Of a stretch of 64,000 nucleotides of DNA, positions 63,676 through 64,000 are shown piece by piece. The notes under the pieces were generated by a model. That model was given only the letters and a program-made list of their open reading frames with translations. It ran no database searches and was not told the origin of the DNA. How positions within the stretch are numbered: the first letter of the stretch is position 1; every line of letters starts with the position of its first letter. A program made the translations under genes and the position numbers. This stretch comes from Azospirillum sp. TSO22-1. GTDB taxonomy: Bacteria; Pseudomonadota; Alphaproteobacteria; Azospirillales; Azospirillaceae. Where the stretch lies: the NCBI RefSeq assembly GCF_003116015.1, contig NZ_LGQZ01000027.1, forward strand, positions 1-64,000. The letters run 5' to 3'.

Positions 63676-64000
63676 ATGAACCGTGGGATTTTCGCCCGGG
63701 TGAGCGGCACCTCGGTGGCGGTGCGGGTGTTCGCCGCGCCGCTGCTGGGCATCCTGCTGACGGTCGGCGCGTTGCTGCTGGCCGACCGGCAGGCGGAGCA
63801 GGCCACGGCGGCCATCGACGCCATCCACCTGTCGGCCGGCGAGCGCCGCGCCCAGATCGACCGGCTGGTCGCCACCGCCTACCAGATCCATTCCGACGTG
63901 TCGCGGCATCTGGCGCTCGCCGGCTCGGGGCTGGAGGACGCCAAGCTCAAGGTCATGCGCGACGCTGTCGACGCCAACCTCGCCAAGGAGCGCACGGCGC
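63676..64000 (+). CDS. Methyl-accepting chemotaxis protein, 5' part only
   Basis: The first 108 codons are in the window. A basic start and a membrane helix (VFAAPLLGILLTVGALLLA, about residues 18-36) lead into an alpha-helical periplasmic region (AERRAQIDRLVATAYQI-like) resembling the four-helix sensor of MCPs. The signalling domain lies beyond the edge, so the MCP call is inferred from the N-terminus and the adjacent Cache gene. Confidence 0.65.
   Translation, partial: MNRGIFARVSGTSVAVRVFAAPLLGILLTVGALLLADRQAEQATAAIDAIHLSAGERRAQIDRLVATAYQIHSDVSRHLALAGSGLEDAKLKVMRDAVDANLAKERTA

Overview
The window is very GC-rich (roughly 70 percent by eye), densely coded DNA from a Gram-negative bacterium. 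The codon usage, a DUF4170 gene, an aspartate aminotransferase of the alphaproteobacterial type, several soluble or globin-coupled chemoreceptors and a complete type VI secretion system suggest an alphaproteobacterium of the Azospirillum/Rhodospirillales kind. That assignment is inference; no rRNA or tRNA gene is present to test it. I identify 48 protein-coding genes, two of them cut by the window edges.

Layout. (1) 1-5114, minus strand: a two-partner secretion locus, TpsB pore followed by a large MBG/GLUG-repeat TpsA exoprotein that runs off the left edge, with an AraC regulator behind it (5361-6443). (2) 6640-11417: a YhaO/YhaN (SbcD/SbcC-like) nuclease-ATPase pair. (3) 11554-14806, minus strand: an unusual two-gene operon of an HEXXH zinc protease and a ComEC-type metallo-beta-lactamase-fold hydrolase, divergent from a small HTH/coiled-coil gene (15024-15560). 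That HTH gene is bracketed by two CATACT-N2-AGTATG palindromes. (4) 15731-39775, plus strand: a type VI secretion locus carrying all 13 core genes (tssJKLMABC-hcp-tssEFG, then tssH and vgrG). Two DUF4157 effector-like genes sit between tssG and tssH: one ends in a putative papain-like domain, the other in a low-GC HNH nuclease. The locus ends with a vgrG-MORN-DUF4280(PAAR-like)-unknown-SPOR cargo/envelope module. (5) 39907-47022: a single-domain response regulator, a small DUF2892-like membrane protein, a HAD phosphatase, and a striking 1844-residue maltokinase/TreZ/MalQ triple fusion. (6) 47231-53465: a signalling block with a MASE1-PAS-GGEEF cyclase, a hybrid histidine kinase and a soluble MCP. 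(7) 53468-64000: housekeeping and sensory genes (metallophosphoesterase, DUF4170, aspartate aminotransferase, globin-coupled MCP, aquaporin, a 37-residue membrane ORF, O-methyltransferase, EF-G-like GTPase, ketopantoate reductase, a secreted Cache protein and the start of an MCP).

How it fits together. The T6SS genes supply membrane complex (TssJLM), baseplate (TssAEFGK), sheath (TssBC), tube (Hcp), recycling ATPase (TssH) and spike (VgrG plus DUF4280 tip). The DUF4157 proteins are the most likely cargo. TssL lacks a peptidoglycan-binding tail, and a SPOR-domain membrane protein at the end of the locus could supply one. The HTH protein and the palindromes flanking it are a candidate switch for both the T6SS run and the protease/MBL operon. 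Dispersed GC-rich palindromes occur between genes, including two copies of a ~120-bp element.
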